A stretch of 64,000 bases of DNA. It comes from CAXXOK01 sp963675925. GTDB lineage: Bacteria; Bacillota; Clostridia; Christensenellales; Aristaeellaceae. The notes under the pieces are model-generated. The model worked only from the letters and a program-made list of their open reading frames with translations, made no database searches and was not told where the DNA came from. Position numbers and translations under genes: made by a program. Position 1 is the stretch's first letter, and the number at the start of each line of letters is the position of its first letter. Shown here piece after piece: positions 40,595-50,135 of the stretch. The stretch spans positions 992,001-1,056,000 of the forward strand of contig CAXXIB010000004.1 of assembly GCA_963675925.2 (NCBI GenBank), in the 5' to 3' direction.

Positions 40595-41494
40595 TTATTC
40601 GGCCAGAAATGCTTCGATATACCCGCAGGCTTCCGCAAACGGGTCTTTGTCCATAGCAAGCCAAAGGATATTCGGGTCGCGCCGGAACCAGGTCATCTGC
40701 CGCTTGGCAAAGCGCTTGATGGCGCGGGATAGTTCATCCAGCATGGCGGCTTCGGTTTGGATTTCGCCCAGCAAGTACGCGCTGAGGTAGCGGTATTCAA
40801 GCCCTAGCTTGCGCAGAAACGCCGGTGAGACACCACGGTCCAGCAGCGTTTGCACCTCGGCAAGCATACCGTCTGCCATGCGGCGGTCAAGGCGTTCATC
40901 AATACGCTTGCAAAGAATGTCGCGCGGCCAGGTCACACCCAGCTTTAATACGCGGTAGCGCGGCTGGCGCTGGCTGTGGCCGGGGTCGCCCGCGTGCAGT
41001 TTTTCCAGCCTTCGCATAACGCGGTTGCGGTTGTGGGCATCCACGCCCGAACCGGGCATCTGCGCTTCCAGCATTTGATACAGTTCCGGTGTAGAGAAGG
41101 TTTCCAAATGCTCGCGATAGGCAAGGTCCGGCTTCACATCGGACAAGGCATAGCCGTCGACCACCGAGTCCACATACAGCCCGGTACCGCCTGCCAGAAA
41201 CGGCAGTTTACCACGGGAGAGAATATCGTCCGCGGCGGCGTAGGCCATGCGCTGGAAGTCCGCCATGGAAAAGAACGCATCCGGCGGGCATATATCCAGC
41301 AGATGATGGGGCACGCCCTGCATCTCCTCCGGCGTGATTTTACCGCTGCCCAAATCCAAGCCTTCAAACACCTGACGTGAATCAGCGGAGATGACCTCGC
41401 CGCCGTACTGGGCGGCAAGGCGCACGGACAGGCCGCTCTTGCCCGAAGCGTTGGTCCCGACGATGGCGATCAATTTTGGCAGCGTGGTACTCAT
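40595..41494 (-). CDS. miaA: tRNA dimethylallyltransferase MiaA
   Basis: 299 aa, standard length. P-loop IVGTNASGKSGLSVRLA, DSRQVF (catalytic Asp), DLGSGKITPEE, HHLLDICPPDAFFSMADFQ and LAGGTGLYVDSVVDGY all match. It adds a dimethylallyl group to A37 of tRNAs reading UNN codons. Its start overlaps the GH3 gene stop (ATGA), so it is coupled to that unusual neighbour rather than to mutL/hfq. Confidence 0.97.
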   Translation of the reverse strand: MSTTLPKLIAIVGTNASGKSGLSVRLAAQYGGEVISADSRQVFEGLDLGSGKITPEEMQGVPHHLLDICPPDAFFSMADFQRMAYAAADDILSRGKLPFLAGGTGLYVDSVVDGYALSDVKPDLAYREHLETFSTPELYQMLEAQMPGSGVDAHNRNRVMRRLEKLHAGDPGHSQRQPRYRVLKLGVTWPRDILCKRIDERLDRRMADGMLAEVQTLLDRGVSPAFLRKLGLEYRYLSAYLLGEIQTEAAMLDELSRAIKRFAKRQMTWFRRDPNILWLAMDKDPFAEACGYIEAFLAE

Positions 41495-43674
41495 AATTGT
41501 ACTGTCACCGCTTGCAGATCTTCATCACGGGAGGAGGGGCCACTCATCAGCGTGTACTCACCGGCCTCCAGCACGCGAGTGCCGTCGCCGTGGACAGCCA
41601 TTAGGCTATCCAAATCCAGCATAAACTCGACTGTGATGATCTCGCCGGCTTTCAGCGGCACACGCGCAAAGTCGATCAATTCTTTCACGGGAGTCATGCG
41701 CTGGCCCGCAGGGCGGCGTGCGTACAGCTGCACAATTTCGGTGCCGTCGGTATCGCCCGTGTTTTGCACATCGACCGAGACAATCCACTGGCCGTCTTCG
41801 TTTGCGATCTGCGGTGCGCCGTACTGGTAGGTGGTGTAGCTAAGGCCATAGCCAAAGGCATACAGCGGCGTGGCCGGATAGTCCACATACTGTCCGCCGT
41901 GCCAGCCGGGGTAATGGTTATGGTACACAGGCAGTTGGCCCACATGGCGCGCAAAGCTGATGGGCAGCTTGCCAAATGTGTTGGTTTCGCCCGTCAGCGC
42001 TTTGGCCAGCGCCATCCCGGCGGTCTGCCCGCCGTTAAACAGCTGAATAACAGCGTCCGCGTTCTCACTGACCCACGGCACGGTCAGTGGCTTGCCGGAG
42101 ACCAGCACCACCACCAGCGGTTTGCCGGTGGATTTCAGCAACGTAAGCAGCGCTTGCTGATCGCCGGACAGATCCAAATCGCCGCGGTCACGGAATTCGC
42201 CGTTCTGCGCCAGAAAATCGCCAACGCAGGCGACGAGCACATCCGCCCCCTTGCAGGCATCCAGTACGGCGTCCGAATCAAGGGGCATAATTTCCGGCAA
42301 AATCAGGGTGTCGAGGCTGGAATAGGTATCAACTTTATGCTGGTCCAGGTCGGCCAGGCTGTGCAGAAAGCCGCAGCCTTTTTCATAACGAATGGTCAGC
42401 CCATTCGCATCGGCACGCTGCTTGAGCCCCTGCAGCGGCGTGACGGGGACGATCTCGTGGGTGATGGTCTTGCGCTCCCGGATGCCCGGATGCGACATGT
42501 AGGTCCAGTCGCCGAGCATGGCGTGGATATGATCGGCGGAGGGGCCGACGACCGCCAGTTTTTTGTTTTGCAGCGGCAGCACGCCGTTGTTTTTCAAGAG
42601 TACAATCGCGTTTTCCTGTAGGCGTTCGTTAAGCGCCTGGTGCGCTTTCGTATCCACGGTTTTGGGTTTCTGTTTGCCGTCAAACAGGCCCAGTTTGAAC
42701 TTGACGGTGAGTATGCGGCGTGCGGCTTCGTCCAGCACAGACTCATCCAGCCGACCCTCTTTCACCAGCGCAATCAGCGCTTCGTAGGCTTCCGGCGTGG
42801 ACATGAGCATATCATTACCGGCGATGGCCGCCATGTATGTAGCATCTTTATAAGTACTGGCATACTGCTGGCGCTTGACCAGGGAGCCGACGTTGTCCCA
42901 GTCGGTCACGACAAAGCCGTCAAACCCCAGCTCTTTTTTCAGGACATCGGTTAACAGCTCTTTGTGGGCGGTCATAGGGATGCCGTCTACGGGCAGGTAG
43001 GCGGTCATCATGGTGGCGCAGCCCGCCTCCACCGCCTTTTGATAGGGCGGCAAAAAGGTTTCGCGTATCATGCGCAGGGTAACAGGCGTGTCTACGCTGT
43101 CGCGCCCGCCGGTTGATTCGGCATAGGCAATGTAGTGCTTGGCGCAGGCGAGTATCGCATCGTCATCCGCCAGGTTTTCACCCTGAATGCCGCGGATCAT
43201 CGCACTGGCCAGTTCGCCGATCAGCATGGGGGATTCGCCGAAGGTTTCGTCCACACGCCCCCAGCGCAGGTCACGCGCCACGCATAAAAGCGGCGCGAAG
43301 GTCCAGTGCAGGCCGTCCAGCGCGACTTCTGCACCGGTGGCGCGGCCTACGGCTTCCAGCGCGTCCCTGTCCCAGCTGCATGCCATGGCCAGCGGAGAGG
43401 GGAACACCGTTGCCTTGTTGTTGAGGGCATGACCGCGTATCGCATCAATGCCGAATAACACCGGAATGCCAAGGCGGTTTTCGCTGGCGATTTTCTGTAA
43501 CTTGGCGGCGCGCTCGCCCAGCGTATGCAGAAAGCTGCCGACACCCTTTTGGGCCCAGGCCTCGGCTTCCTCATCGGTAAACAGGTTGGTGGGGATCTGT
43601 ATCATCTGGGCGGCTTTTTCTTCCAAAGACATGCGGGAAAGCAGGTCTTCTATGCGGTTTGTCAGGTCGCTCAT
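41491..43674 (-). CDS. Glycoside hydrolase family 3 beta-glycosidase, cytosolic
   Basis: 727 aa with no signal peptide. GH3 N-terminal barrel (ERAAKLQKIASENRLGIPVLFGIDAIRG, HYIAYAESTGGRD), nucleophile Asp in GFVVTDWDNVG (about residue 257), then the alpha/beta sandwich (QENAIVLLKNNGVLPL, VACVGDFLAQNGEFRDRGDLDLSGDQ) and a C-terminal FN3-like domain (YGLSYTTYQYG, RRPAGQRMTPVKELIDF). It probably hydrolyses beta-gluco/xylo-oligosaccharides imported from outside; substrate not determinable. AGGAGACTGCCG precedes the start. Confidence 0.93.
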   Translation of the reverse strand: MSDLTNRIEDLLSRMSLEEKAAQMIQIPTNLFTDEEAEAWAQKGVGSFLHTLGERAAKLQKIASENRLGIPVLFGIDAIRGHALNNKATVFPSPLAMACSWDRDALEAVGRATGAEVALDGLHWTFAPLLCVARDLRWGRVDETFGESPMLIGELASAMIRGIQGENLADDDAILACAKHYIAYAESTGGRDSVDTPVTLRMIRETFLPPYQKAVEAGCATMMTAYLPVDGIPMTAHKELLTDVLKKELGFDGFVVTDWDNVGSLVKRQQYASTYKDATYMAAIAGNDMLMSTPEAYEALIALVKEGRLDESVLDEAARRILTVKFKLGLFDGKQKPKTVDTKAHQALNERLQENAIVLLKNNGVLPLQNKKLAVVGPSADHIHAMLGDWTYMSHPGIRERKTITHEIVPVTPLQGLKQRADANGLTIRYEKGCGFLHSLADLDQHKVDTYSSLDTLILPEIMPLDSDAVLDACKGADVLVACVGDFLAQNGEFRDRGDLDLSGDQQALLTLLKSTGKPLVVVLVSGKPLTVPWVSENADAVIQLFNGGQTAGMALAKALTGETNTFGKLPISFARHVGQLPVYHNHYPGWHGGQYVDYPATPLYAFGYGLSYTTYQYGAPQIANEDGQWIVSVDVQNTGDTDGTEIVQLYARRPAGQRMTPVKELIDFARVPLKAGEIITVEFMLDLDSLMAVHGDGTRVLEAGEYTLMSGPSSRDEDLQAVTVQL

Positions 43675-43967
43675 CGGCAGTCTCCTATCGTTTTATGTTT
43701 TGAGAAGGTATTCTGTACTTGGCTGAAAAGTCCTGTAGCATTTATTTGCTATTTCATGTTGTAATACTGCGATTTACCAGTGGTGTCGCAGTTGTAGGAA
43801 TATAAACTCCGTTCATTGCCAAAAAGCAACCGTTCATCGCAGCACCTCTGCTATTGGTTGTGGTTTCGTTGACAAGAAAAGCGTATTACATCGACAATAA
43901 ACCTGTTATGCTCGCAGACCGTATGGAAACAATACACTGCCCCAAGCTGCTTGATGGAGGGTCTTGG

Positions 43968-46900
43968 ATGATGAAAAATAAATCAAGAATACGCTGTGCC
44001 GTCACCATGGTTGTGCTGGTGTTGTTTGCTATATGCATCGGCGGGCTGACGTCCGCACAGGCGGATATAAAAACGATGAAGATCTTTGCAGACAAGGATA
44101 TTTTCAAAGATTCATCAGGCGTATACAGTGCTTGGGACGGCAGTATGTATATCGGGCGCTTCATACCACCCTATGGTCAGTCTAAGGTTGCCATGGGGTT
44201 TAATCTGGCGGATACAGCGTTAGATACCTTGCCGATTGTCAGCATCAAACTGACGTTTTTCGCAACCTTTTGGTCCGGCTCGATGTATGTCGTTTTCACG
44301 GAAACCGAAGACGACAACTGGACGGATAGCAGAAGCTCCCGCTTTCCGTCGTTAATCGACGCCCAGGAGCTTATCCAGGTTAGGCTGAATATACTCGGAC
44401 GTTATCAATCGGTGGACATTAAAGACTATATATTAGAGCAATATAATTCCGGGGATCACTACCTTTCCATCATTATGTCAACGGAAACCACTACGGCAAA
44501 CGGCAAATTTTATGCAAAGGAAAAAACAAATCAAGGGGCTTACCTTGAAGTAAGATATGGGTATCCGACGATTGAAATTTCTACCACATCTGATCAAACG
44601 GAGACAGCACTGGACGGTATGCAACTAGATCTGGAGCTTGCCTACGAGGCTTTCACCGAAACGGAACTAATGCCCGATATGTTTACCCTGGACAGCGTTT
44701 CGCAGGCGGGCGGCGTTTCGATCAGCAGTGTAGACTATATTGATGCAACGCACGCCCAGCTGACGCTGGCTTACACAGGCGATGTGGACGAGCACTATGA
44801 CTTGGCTGTAACGGTTAGCGGAGCCGTGCTTACGGACGGCTCGCCGATAACCACGAAAACGCTGGCGATCCACGCGTACGATGAGATCATCCAAGGTGGC
44901 ATGTATGACCTGGATGATTTTGGTACGTTTCCGGATGTGAGAGTGTATACAACAGAGCCTGTTACTTTGATGCAGACTGCAGCGGTGGCAAAGGAAAATT
45001 GCGTAATCCGCAATATGGTAGCAGGCGTTGATCTGACGCTTGCCGGTGTAAATATCAACAATGCTGTCAGCGGCAGCTGGGCCGGGATTGACTTCCAGGG
45101 AACTGGCAATACCCTGAAACTAACCGGGGAGAACACAATCAAGACAGATAACGATCCTATACTGCGTGTAACGACCGGCACGGCGCTGACGATTGAAGGG
45201 ACAGGTTCGCTGACGGCTGAAGTCAAGAAAAGTGCAGCGGCGATCGGTTCGGGAAGAAGCGAAACGCTGGGGGATATTATTATCAATGGCGGTACAATTC
45301 ATGCGACTTGCATTCTGGATGGAGGTGCCGGGATCGGAAGCGGCATGGATAGCTCCGGTATAGGCACGGTAACCATCAACGGCGGTACGATCAACGCGCA
45401 AGGCGGTGAGAGCGGTGCCGGGATCGGCAGCGGTCGCAACGGCGAGATAACAAGCGTCACAATCAACGGCGGTACGATCGTTGCCATCGGCGGCGGCGAT
45501 GGCCCCGGTATCGGCAGCGGAGAGTATGGGAAAATGATCGATGTAACCATTAGCGGCGGCACAATCACTGCCCGGGGCTGGGGTCCAAACGCCCCTGGTA
45601 TCGGGCCCGGGTATTATGCTAAAATGAGTACGATTACGATCACCGGTGGTAGGATTACTGCCGGGTATTCGGGCGGCGGTGTGGGTATAGGTGCGGGCAA
45701 CGCCAGCCAACTGGGTACGATCAATATCTCCGGCGGTGTGATCGATGCCCGCTGGGGAGGAGAGTCGGATTCCGCGATCGGAAGGGATTCAGATGCGGAT
45801 GTAGATCATATTCATATCAGTGGCGGATTGATTTTCGCCAATGGATACGAAAAATATTGTGATGATATCGGCTATGGAAAGGATCATTTATATGCGCTGG
45901 ATATGGATGTACAGATTACAGGCAGCGCCGTGGTGTTTTTACGCAATAATAAATTGGCAGATCGGAATGACGGGATATCCGTGCCGTTTCATGATGATGA
46001 AACCATCACAAACCATCAGGCATATGGCTTTACCCTGCCGGATGACTGGAGCGGTACGGCCTATGCGTATGTGCCGTCCAGCTTTCCGGTAACGGGAGTC
46101 CATATCACGTCGGAAAGCAAGCGATTGAACCTGTCTGCCGCGGAAACATGCCAGGTGACGGCGGAAGTTATTCCGATTTATGCCGATAACACAAGCTATA
46201 CATATAGCAGTTCCAATACCGGGGTGGCTACGGTGAATGCAAGCGGGCTTGTTACGCCTGTGGGTCACGGTACGGCGACGATCACCGTAAAAACCGATGA
46301 TGGCGGCTTTACCGATACCTGCACCGTAACGGTGTATATCGGCCTATCGGGCATCAGCCTTGCGCCGCAGCAGGCGACGCTGTATCTGGACGCGGCAACG
46401 GCCGGGGCGGATACCGTCACGCTGACGCCTACGTTTACCCCGCAAGACGCGCAAGACAAAACCATATTCTATCGAAGCGATGACACTGGCATCGCTACGG
46501 TCGATGCCAGCGGCACGGTTACAGCGGTCAGCCCGGGTACGGTGACCATTACCGCCACGGCAAACGATGGCGGACATACCGCTACCTGCCTGGTTACGGT
46601 CAACCAATGCGCTACAGGTGTTTCTGCATCGCCGGATGCGGCTACACTGGTCCTGGGCGACGATAATCCCGCAAACAACACTTCCCAGCTCTCTGCGGTA
46701 TTCACGCCGTCGGATGCTTACGATCAGACAGTAACATGGGAAACCTTGAATTCCGGTATTGTCACCGTAGACGACAGCGGCCTGGTCACCGCGCAAGCGG
46801 CGGGCAGCGCAAGGGTCAAATTGACCACGCAGGACGGTGGCTTTACGGCAGAGGCGTTGATCACCGTATATCAAAATGCAACCGATGTATCACTCGATGT

Positions 46901-48815
46901 ACACGAGGCTAGACTCGCGTTGGGTACTGGCGATCCTGCCGACGCAGCGATAACGCTGAATGCGACCATCGAGCCGCCGGACGCTACGGAGACGGGGCTT
47001 GCGTGGACAAGCGATAACACCCTCGTTGCCACGGTGGACTCGGCTGGAACCGTCACAGGGGTGGATCTAGGCACGGCGAATGTCAAGGTAACGACCGCCA
47101 ACGGCCTGCACAGCGACAGCTGCGAAGTGCAGGTCTATCAGGCGGCGACCGGCGTTGTTGTAGCGCCCACGTCCACCACGCTTACGCTGGGCGATGCTTC
47201 GACTGTAAGCGATACGGTCACCCTGCTGGCAACCGTGGAGCCTGCGACTGCTTACCAGCAGGTAACCTGGCACAGCGACAAGCCGGACGTTGCCTCGGTG
47301 GATGCCGGCGGCCTTGTAACCGCGCATAAAGCGGGCGATGCAGTATTTACGGCCACAAGCGTGCAAGGCGGCTTTTCGGCCTCGTGCACGGTGAAGGTGG
47401 TCCAGGCAGTGACCTCGCTCATTTTGTCCCAAACATTGGCTGTGCTGGTGCTGGATGACGAGAACACGGAAAACGATACGGTATCCCTGACGGCGACGGT
47501 TTCCCCCGCGGATGCTGACAATCAGGCGATTGTCTGGACGAGCGATACCCCGGCAGTCGCTACAGTGGATGCCGCCGGTGTGGTGACGGCGGTGAGTAAA
47601 GGTAAGGCGATCATTACGGCCACCACAGCCGACGGTGGCTTTACCGCCGAATGCGATATCACGGTGGAACAGCGGGTCACGGGCGTATCGCTGGTGCCTT
47701 CGTCCGCCACGCTGGTGCTGGATGATGCGGATACCACCAACGACATGGTGAGCCTGACGGCGACCGTGTTGCCTGCCGACGCGGATAACCAGGTTGTAAC
47801 CTATGAAAGCTCCGATTCGGCAGTTGCCTCGGTGGATGCAAGCGGAACTGTAACGGCTGTAAGCGCGGGCGGCACCGAGATTACGGTGACGACGGTCGAC
47901 GGCGGCTATACGGCGGTTTGCACGGTCACGGTGGAGCAGCATGTTACCGGAATTACGGTCGCGCCATCCTCTGCGCTGCTGGTGATGGGCGACGAGGACA
48001 GGGAAAACGATACGATAGCCCTGACGGCAAGTGTTCTCCCCGCGGATGCCGACAATCAGGCGTTTGTTTGGACAAGCGATACTCCGGCAGTCGCTACGGT
48101 GGATGCCGCCGGTGTGGTGACGGCGGTGAGTAAAGGCAAGGCGATCATTACGGCCACCACAGCCGACGGTGGCTTTGCTGCCGCATGCGATATCACGGTG
48201 GAACGGCGGCTGATGCTGCAAACGGGCGGGCGCAGCGGCAAGGTATGCCTGGGCGGAAGCATCACGCTGACGCCTAGCATCGGCAGCGGCAAATGGACGT
48301 ATGATCCAAATGCAGTATCGCTGCGGGGCAACACCTTCACGCCGCTAAGGGCAGGCACGACCGTGGTGACCTATACGCTGGACGACAAAAAGAAAGGCGA
48401 TACGCTGCTGCAGAGTATCCTCGCGCTTGTGTTCACCTCCGCTTCGGCGGAGAATGTAGAGTCAGTCAGCTTTACCATCACCACCGAGCCGCTCACGTTA
48501 ACATCGTCTCTTTCCGGCGGGATGGCGAATCTCCATGCGTCGTTCACCCTGATGCCGAACTTCGCGGGCGGCACATGGAGTTTTGATTCCAACGTACTAG
48601 AGCGAAACGGCAATACCTTTACCACAAAAACCACGGCGAGTACAATCGTTACCTATACGTATCAGGGGGAAACAGCCACCTATACGCTGGATGTGATCAA
48701 TCTGTCGCCGCAGACGGGCGACGAGAGGCCGCCTCTGCTATGGTACGCGCTGCTGGCCGGGCTGGCGGCGTGGGGCGGGCTGTATCTGCGCAGGCTGAAA
48801 AAGCGGCGTACGTAA
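43968..48815 (+). CDS. Large cell-wall-anchored surface protein: DNRLRE-like, beta-helix-like and eight Big2 domains
   Basis: 1615 aa from 43968 (GGAGGGTCTTGG upstream). Signal peptide (MMKNKSRIRCAVTMVVLVLF...AQA); N-terminal carbohydrate-binding-like DNRLRE module (DSSGVYSAWDGSMYIGRF, DYILEQYNSGDHYLSIIM). Residues about 420-640 hold about seven Gly-rich repeats of 30 residues (GAGIGSGRNGEITSVTINGG type), predicted as a right-handed beta-helix. Eight Big2 Ig-like domains follow (each SSNTGVATVNASGLVTPVGHGTATIT-like, about 88-90 aa), then two further Ig-like parts. The C-terminus has SPQTGDERPP, a hydrophobic helix and LRRLKKRRT, a sortase-type signal. Likely an adhesin or glycan-binding protein. 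Confidence 0.88.
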   Translation: MMKNKSRIRCAVTMVVLVLFAICIGGLTSAQADIKTMKIFADKDIFKDSSGVYSAWDGSMYIGRFIPPYGQSKVAMGFNLADTALDTLPIVSIKLTFFATFWSGSMYVVFTETEDDNWTDSRSSRFPSLIDAQELIQVRLNILGRYQSVDIKDYILEQYNSGDHYLSIIMSTETTTANGKFYAKEKTNQGAYLEVRYGYPTIEISTTSDQTETALDGMQLDLELAYEAFTETELMPDMFTLDSVSQAGGVSISSVDYIDATHAQLTLAYTGDVDEHYDLAVTVSGAVLTDGSPITTKTLAIHAYDEIIQGGMYDLDDFGTFPDVRVYTTEPVTLMQTAAVAKENCVIRNMVAGVDLTLAGVNINNAVSGSWAGIDFQGTGNTLKLTGENTIKTDNDPILRVTTGTALTIEGTGSLTAEVKKSAAAIGSGRSETLGDIIINGGTIHATCILDGGAGIGSGMDSSGIGTVTINGGTINAQGGESGAGIGSGRNGEITSVTINGGTIVAIGGGDGPGIGSGEYGKMIDVTISGGTITARGWGPNAPGIGPGYYAKMSTITITGGRITAGYSGGGVGIGAGNASQLGTINISGGVIDARWGGESDSAIGRDSDADVDHIHISGGLIFANGYEKYCDDIGYGKDHLYALDMDVQITGSAVVFLRNNKLADRNDGISVPFHDDETITNHQAYGFTLPDDWSGTAYAYVPSSFPVTGVHITSESKRLNLSAAETCQVTAEVIPIYADNTSYTYSSSNTGVATVNASGLVTPVGHGTATITVKTDDGGFTDTCTVTVYIGLSGISLAPQQATLYLDAATAGADTVTLTPTFTPQDAQDKTIFYRSDDTGIATVDASGTVTAVSPGTVTITATANDGGHTATCLVTVNQCATGVSASPDAATLVLGDDNPANNTSQLSAVFTPSDAYDQTVTWETLNSGIVTVDDSGLVTAQAAGSARVKLTTQDGGFTAEALITVYQNATDVSLDVHEARLALGTGDPADAAITLNATIEPPDATETGLAWTSDNTLVATVDSAGTVTGVDLGTANVKVTTANGLHSDSCEVQVYQAATGVVVAPTSTTLTLGDASTVSDTVTLLATVEPATAYQQVTWHSDKPDVASVDAGGLVTAHKAGDAVFTATSVQGGFSASCTVKVVQAVTSLILSQTLAVLVLDDENTENDTVSLTATVSPADADNQAIVWTSDTPAVATVDAAGVVTAVSKGKAIITATTADGGFTAECDITVEQRVTGVSLVPSSATLVLDDADTTNDMVSLTATVLPADADNQVVTYESSDSAVASVDASGTVTAVSAGGTEITVTTVDGGYTAVCTVTVEQHVTGITVAPSSALLVMGDEDRENDTIALTASVLPADADNQAFVWTSDTPAVATVDAAGVVTAVSKGKAIITATTADGGFAAACDITVERRLMLQTGGRSGKVCLGGSITLTPSIGSGKWTYDPNAVSLRGNTFTPLRAGTTVVTYTLDDKKKGDTLLQSILALVFTSASAENVESVSFTITTEPLTLTSSLSGGMANLHASFTLMPNFAGGTWSFDSNVLERNGNTFTTKTTASTIVTYTYQGETATYTLDVINLSPQTGDERPPLLWYALLAGLAAWGGLYLRRLKKRRT
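47508..48209 (+). repeat. Near-identical 168-base Big2 duplication (47508-47675 and 48042-48209)
   Basis: The two copies encode Big2 domains 6 and 8 (DADNQAIVWTSDTPAVATVD versus DADNQAFVWTSDTPAVATVD) and differ at only a handful of bases, far less than domains 1-5. The copies are exactly 534 bases (two domains) apart, so unequal recombination could add or remove two-domain units. Confidence 0.85.
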
Positions 48816-48840
48816 ATCGCCAATGGCAGCACCGGTATGC

Positions 48841-48846
48841 TATAAT
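48841..48846 (+). promoter_or_regulatory. Extended -10 promoter candidate of the LytS/LytT operon
   Basis: TATAAT (48841-48846) preceded by TGC (extended -10 TGn). There is no good -35 at 17 bases, so activator dependence or a weak promoter is possible. Confidence 0.5.
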
Positions 48847-48896
48847 ACCGTATAGATAAGGCAGGTAGAGCGCGCCGCCTGCGGAAAGAGAGAGCT

Positions 48897-50135
48897 ATGC
48901 TGCAAAGTTCAGACTGGTTTTTGGTTGGTTCGCTCAGCAGTATCGCCGTGTTCTTTTTCATTTTCTATTTCAGCAAACGGGATGAGACGTATTACCTCGT
49001 GTTTGCCATCGGCTGCCTGGTCAGCGTGATGCGCACGGTTATCTTTGCGTTGGTTATTTCGATGGATCAAAGCGCCGCACTGTACGGCCTGGTGGAGAAA
49101 ACCAACCACCTGACATTCATCTGGGGGCCGTATCTGTACGCGCTGCTGGCATCCGTTATGTTTCCGTCCATCGGCAGCCGCGCGTTACGGCGAGCGCTGC
49201 TTGTGGTGGCGGGGGTGATCAGTGGACTGATTCTTTTTGTGCCGCTGAATACTTTAGCGTATGAATATACATACGACTATATCATCATCACGTTCATCGG
49301 GTACGGCATGTATGTGTATACCGTCGCATTGCGGCAGCACAAGCCCTATGCTACCCCCGTGTTTATCGCCAACGTGGTGTTTATCATCGGCTTGCTGCAC
49401 GATGTAATGGTGGGGTCGTACATCCTGTCGCTGCTTGGGGTAGAGATCCTGGGTTTTTTCACGCTGGCGTATGCCGCCGTCATGGCGGCGGTGCTCGCAC
49501 ACCGGTATATGCAAACCGACAAAAAGCGGCTGCAAGCGCAGCTGAAGTTTTTGCACGCACAGATTCAGCCGCATTTTCTGTACAACACCATTGGTACGAT
49601 TAGCGCATACTGCCAGACCGACCCACCCAAAGCCGGCCAGCTGCTGGACTACCTGAGCACTTATCTGCGCGGGAAGTTTCGCGACCAGAGCGACCAGATG
49701 ATCCTGCTGCGCGACGAGCTGGAACTGGTGAAGGCGTATCTGACCATCGAGCAGGCGCGCTTTGGAGACCGGATTGCCGTAACCTACGATATTGAGGACA
49801 GCGGTCATGTGCTCATCCCCTGCCTCAGCCTGCAGCCGCTGGTGGAAAACGCCGTAAAGCATGGGATTTTAAGCCGCCAAGAGGGCGGTCGGATTGCAAT
49901 TTCGGTCAAAAAGCGGGAGGACGCGGTGGTGGTGACGGTGAATGACAACGGCGTTGGTATGGACGGGGCTACGCTGCGCCGCGTGCTGGAGGGCAAGGCC
50001 GAGGGCATCGGCGTGCGCAATACCAGCCAGCGAATTGCACAGCATTTACATACCCGGCTGGAAGCGGCCAGTATGCCCGGGCAGGGCAGCGAGTTTACGG
50101 TTACCATACAGGTGGGCGGAGGAAGCGAAGCATGA
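48897..50135 (+). CDS. LytS/YehU-type sensor histidine kinase
   Basis: 412 aa. The N-terminal half has seven predicted membrane helices (from WFLVGSLSSIAVFFFIFYFS to LGFFTLAYAAVMAAVLA). The cytosolic His_kinase domain carries LHAQIQPHFLYNTIGTISAYC with phospho-acceptor His226, and the HATPase_c has LVENAVKHGI and VNDNGVGMD. This is the LytS/AgrC-like HPK8 group that partners with LytTR regulators. The stop overlaps the response-regulator start by ATGA. The ligand is unknown. Located just downstream of the giant surface protein, which it may regulate. Confidence 0.92.
   Translation: MLQSSDWFLVGSLSSIAVFFFIFYFSKRDETYYLVFAIGCLVSVMRTVIFALVISMDQSAALYGLVEKTNHLTFIWGPYLYALLASVMFPSIGSRALRRALLVVAGVISGLILFVPLNTLAYEYTYDYIIITFIGYGMYVYTVALRQHKPYATPVFIANVVFIIGLLHDVMVGSYILSLLGVEILGFFTLAYAAVMAAVLAHRYMQTDKKRLQAQLKFLHAQIQPHFLYNTIGTISAYCQTDPPKAGQLLDYLSTYLRGKFRDQSDQMILLRDELELVKAYLTIEQARFGDRIAVTYDIEDSGHVLIPCLSLQPLVENAVKHGILSRQEGGRIAISVKKREDAVVVTVNDNGVGMDGATLRRVLEGKAEGIGVRNTSQRIAQHLHTRLEAASMPGQGSEFTVTIQVGGGSEA

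Noticed and set aside
39925..40659. 244-aa version of the HAD phosphatase
   Set aside because: The extension overlaps miaA and has no ribosome site; the TTG at 40524 does and begins at the HAD motif.
45300..45900. Regular repeats considered as a CRISPR-like array
   Set aside because: They are in-frame protein repeats of about 30 residues with divergent DNA, not short identical repeats with unique spacers.
47067..48221. Long antisense frames in the Big2 repeat region
   Set aside because: Repeats of the sense gene produce repeated antisense frames; no start signals.
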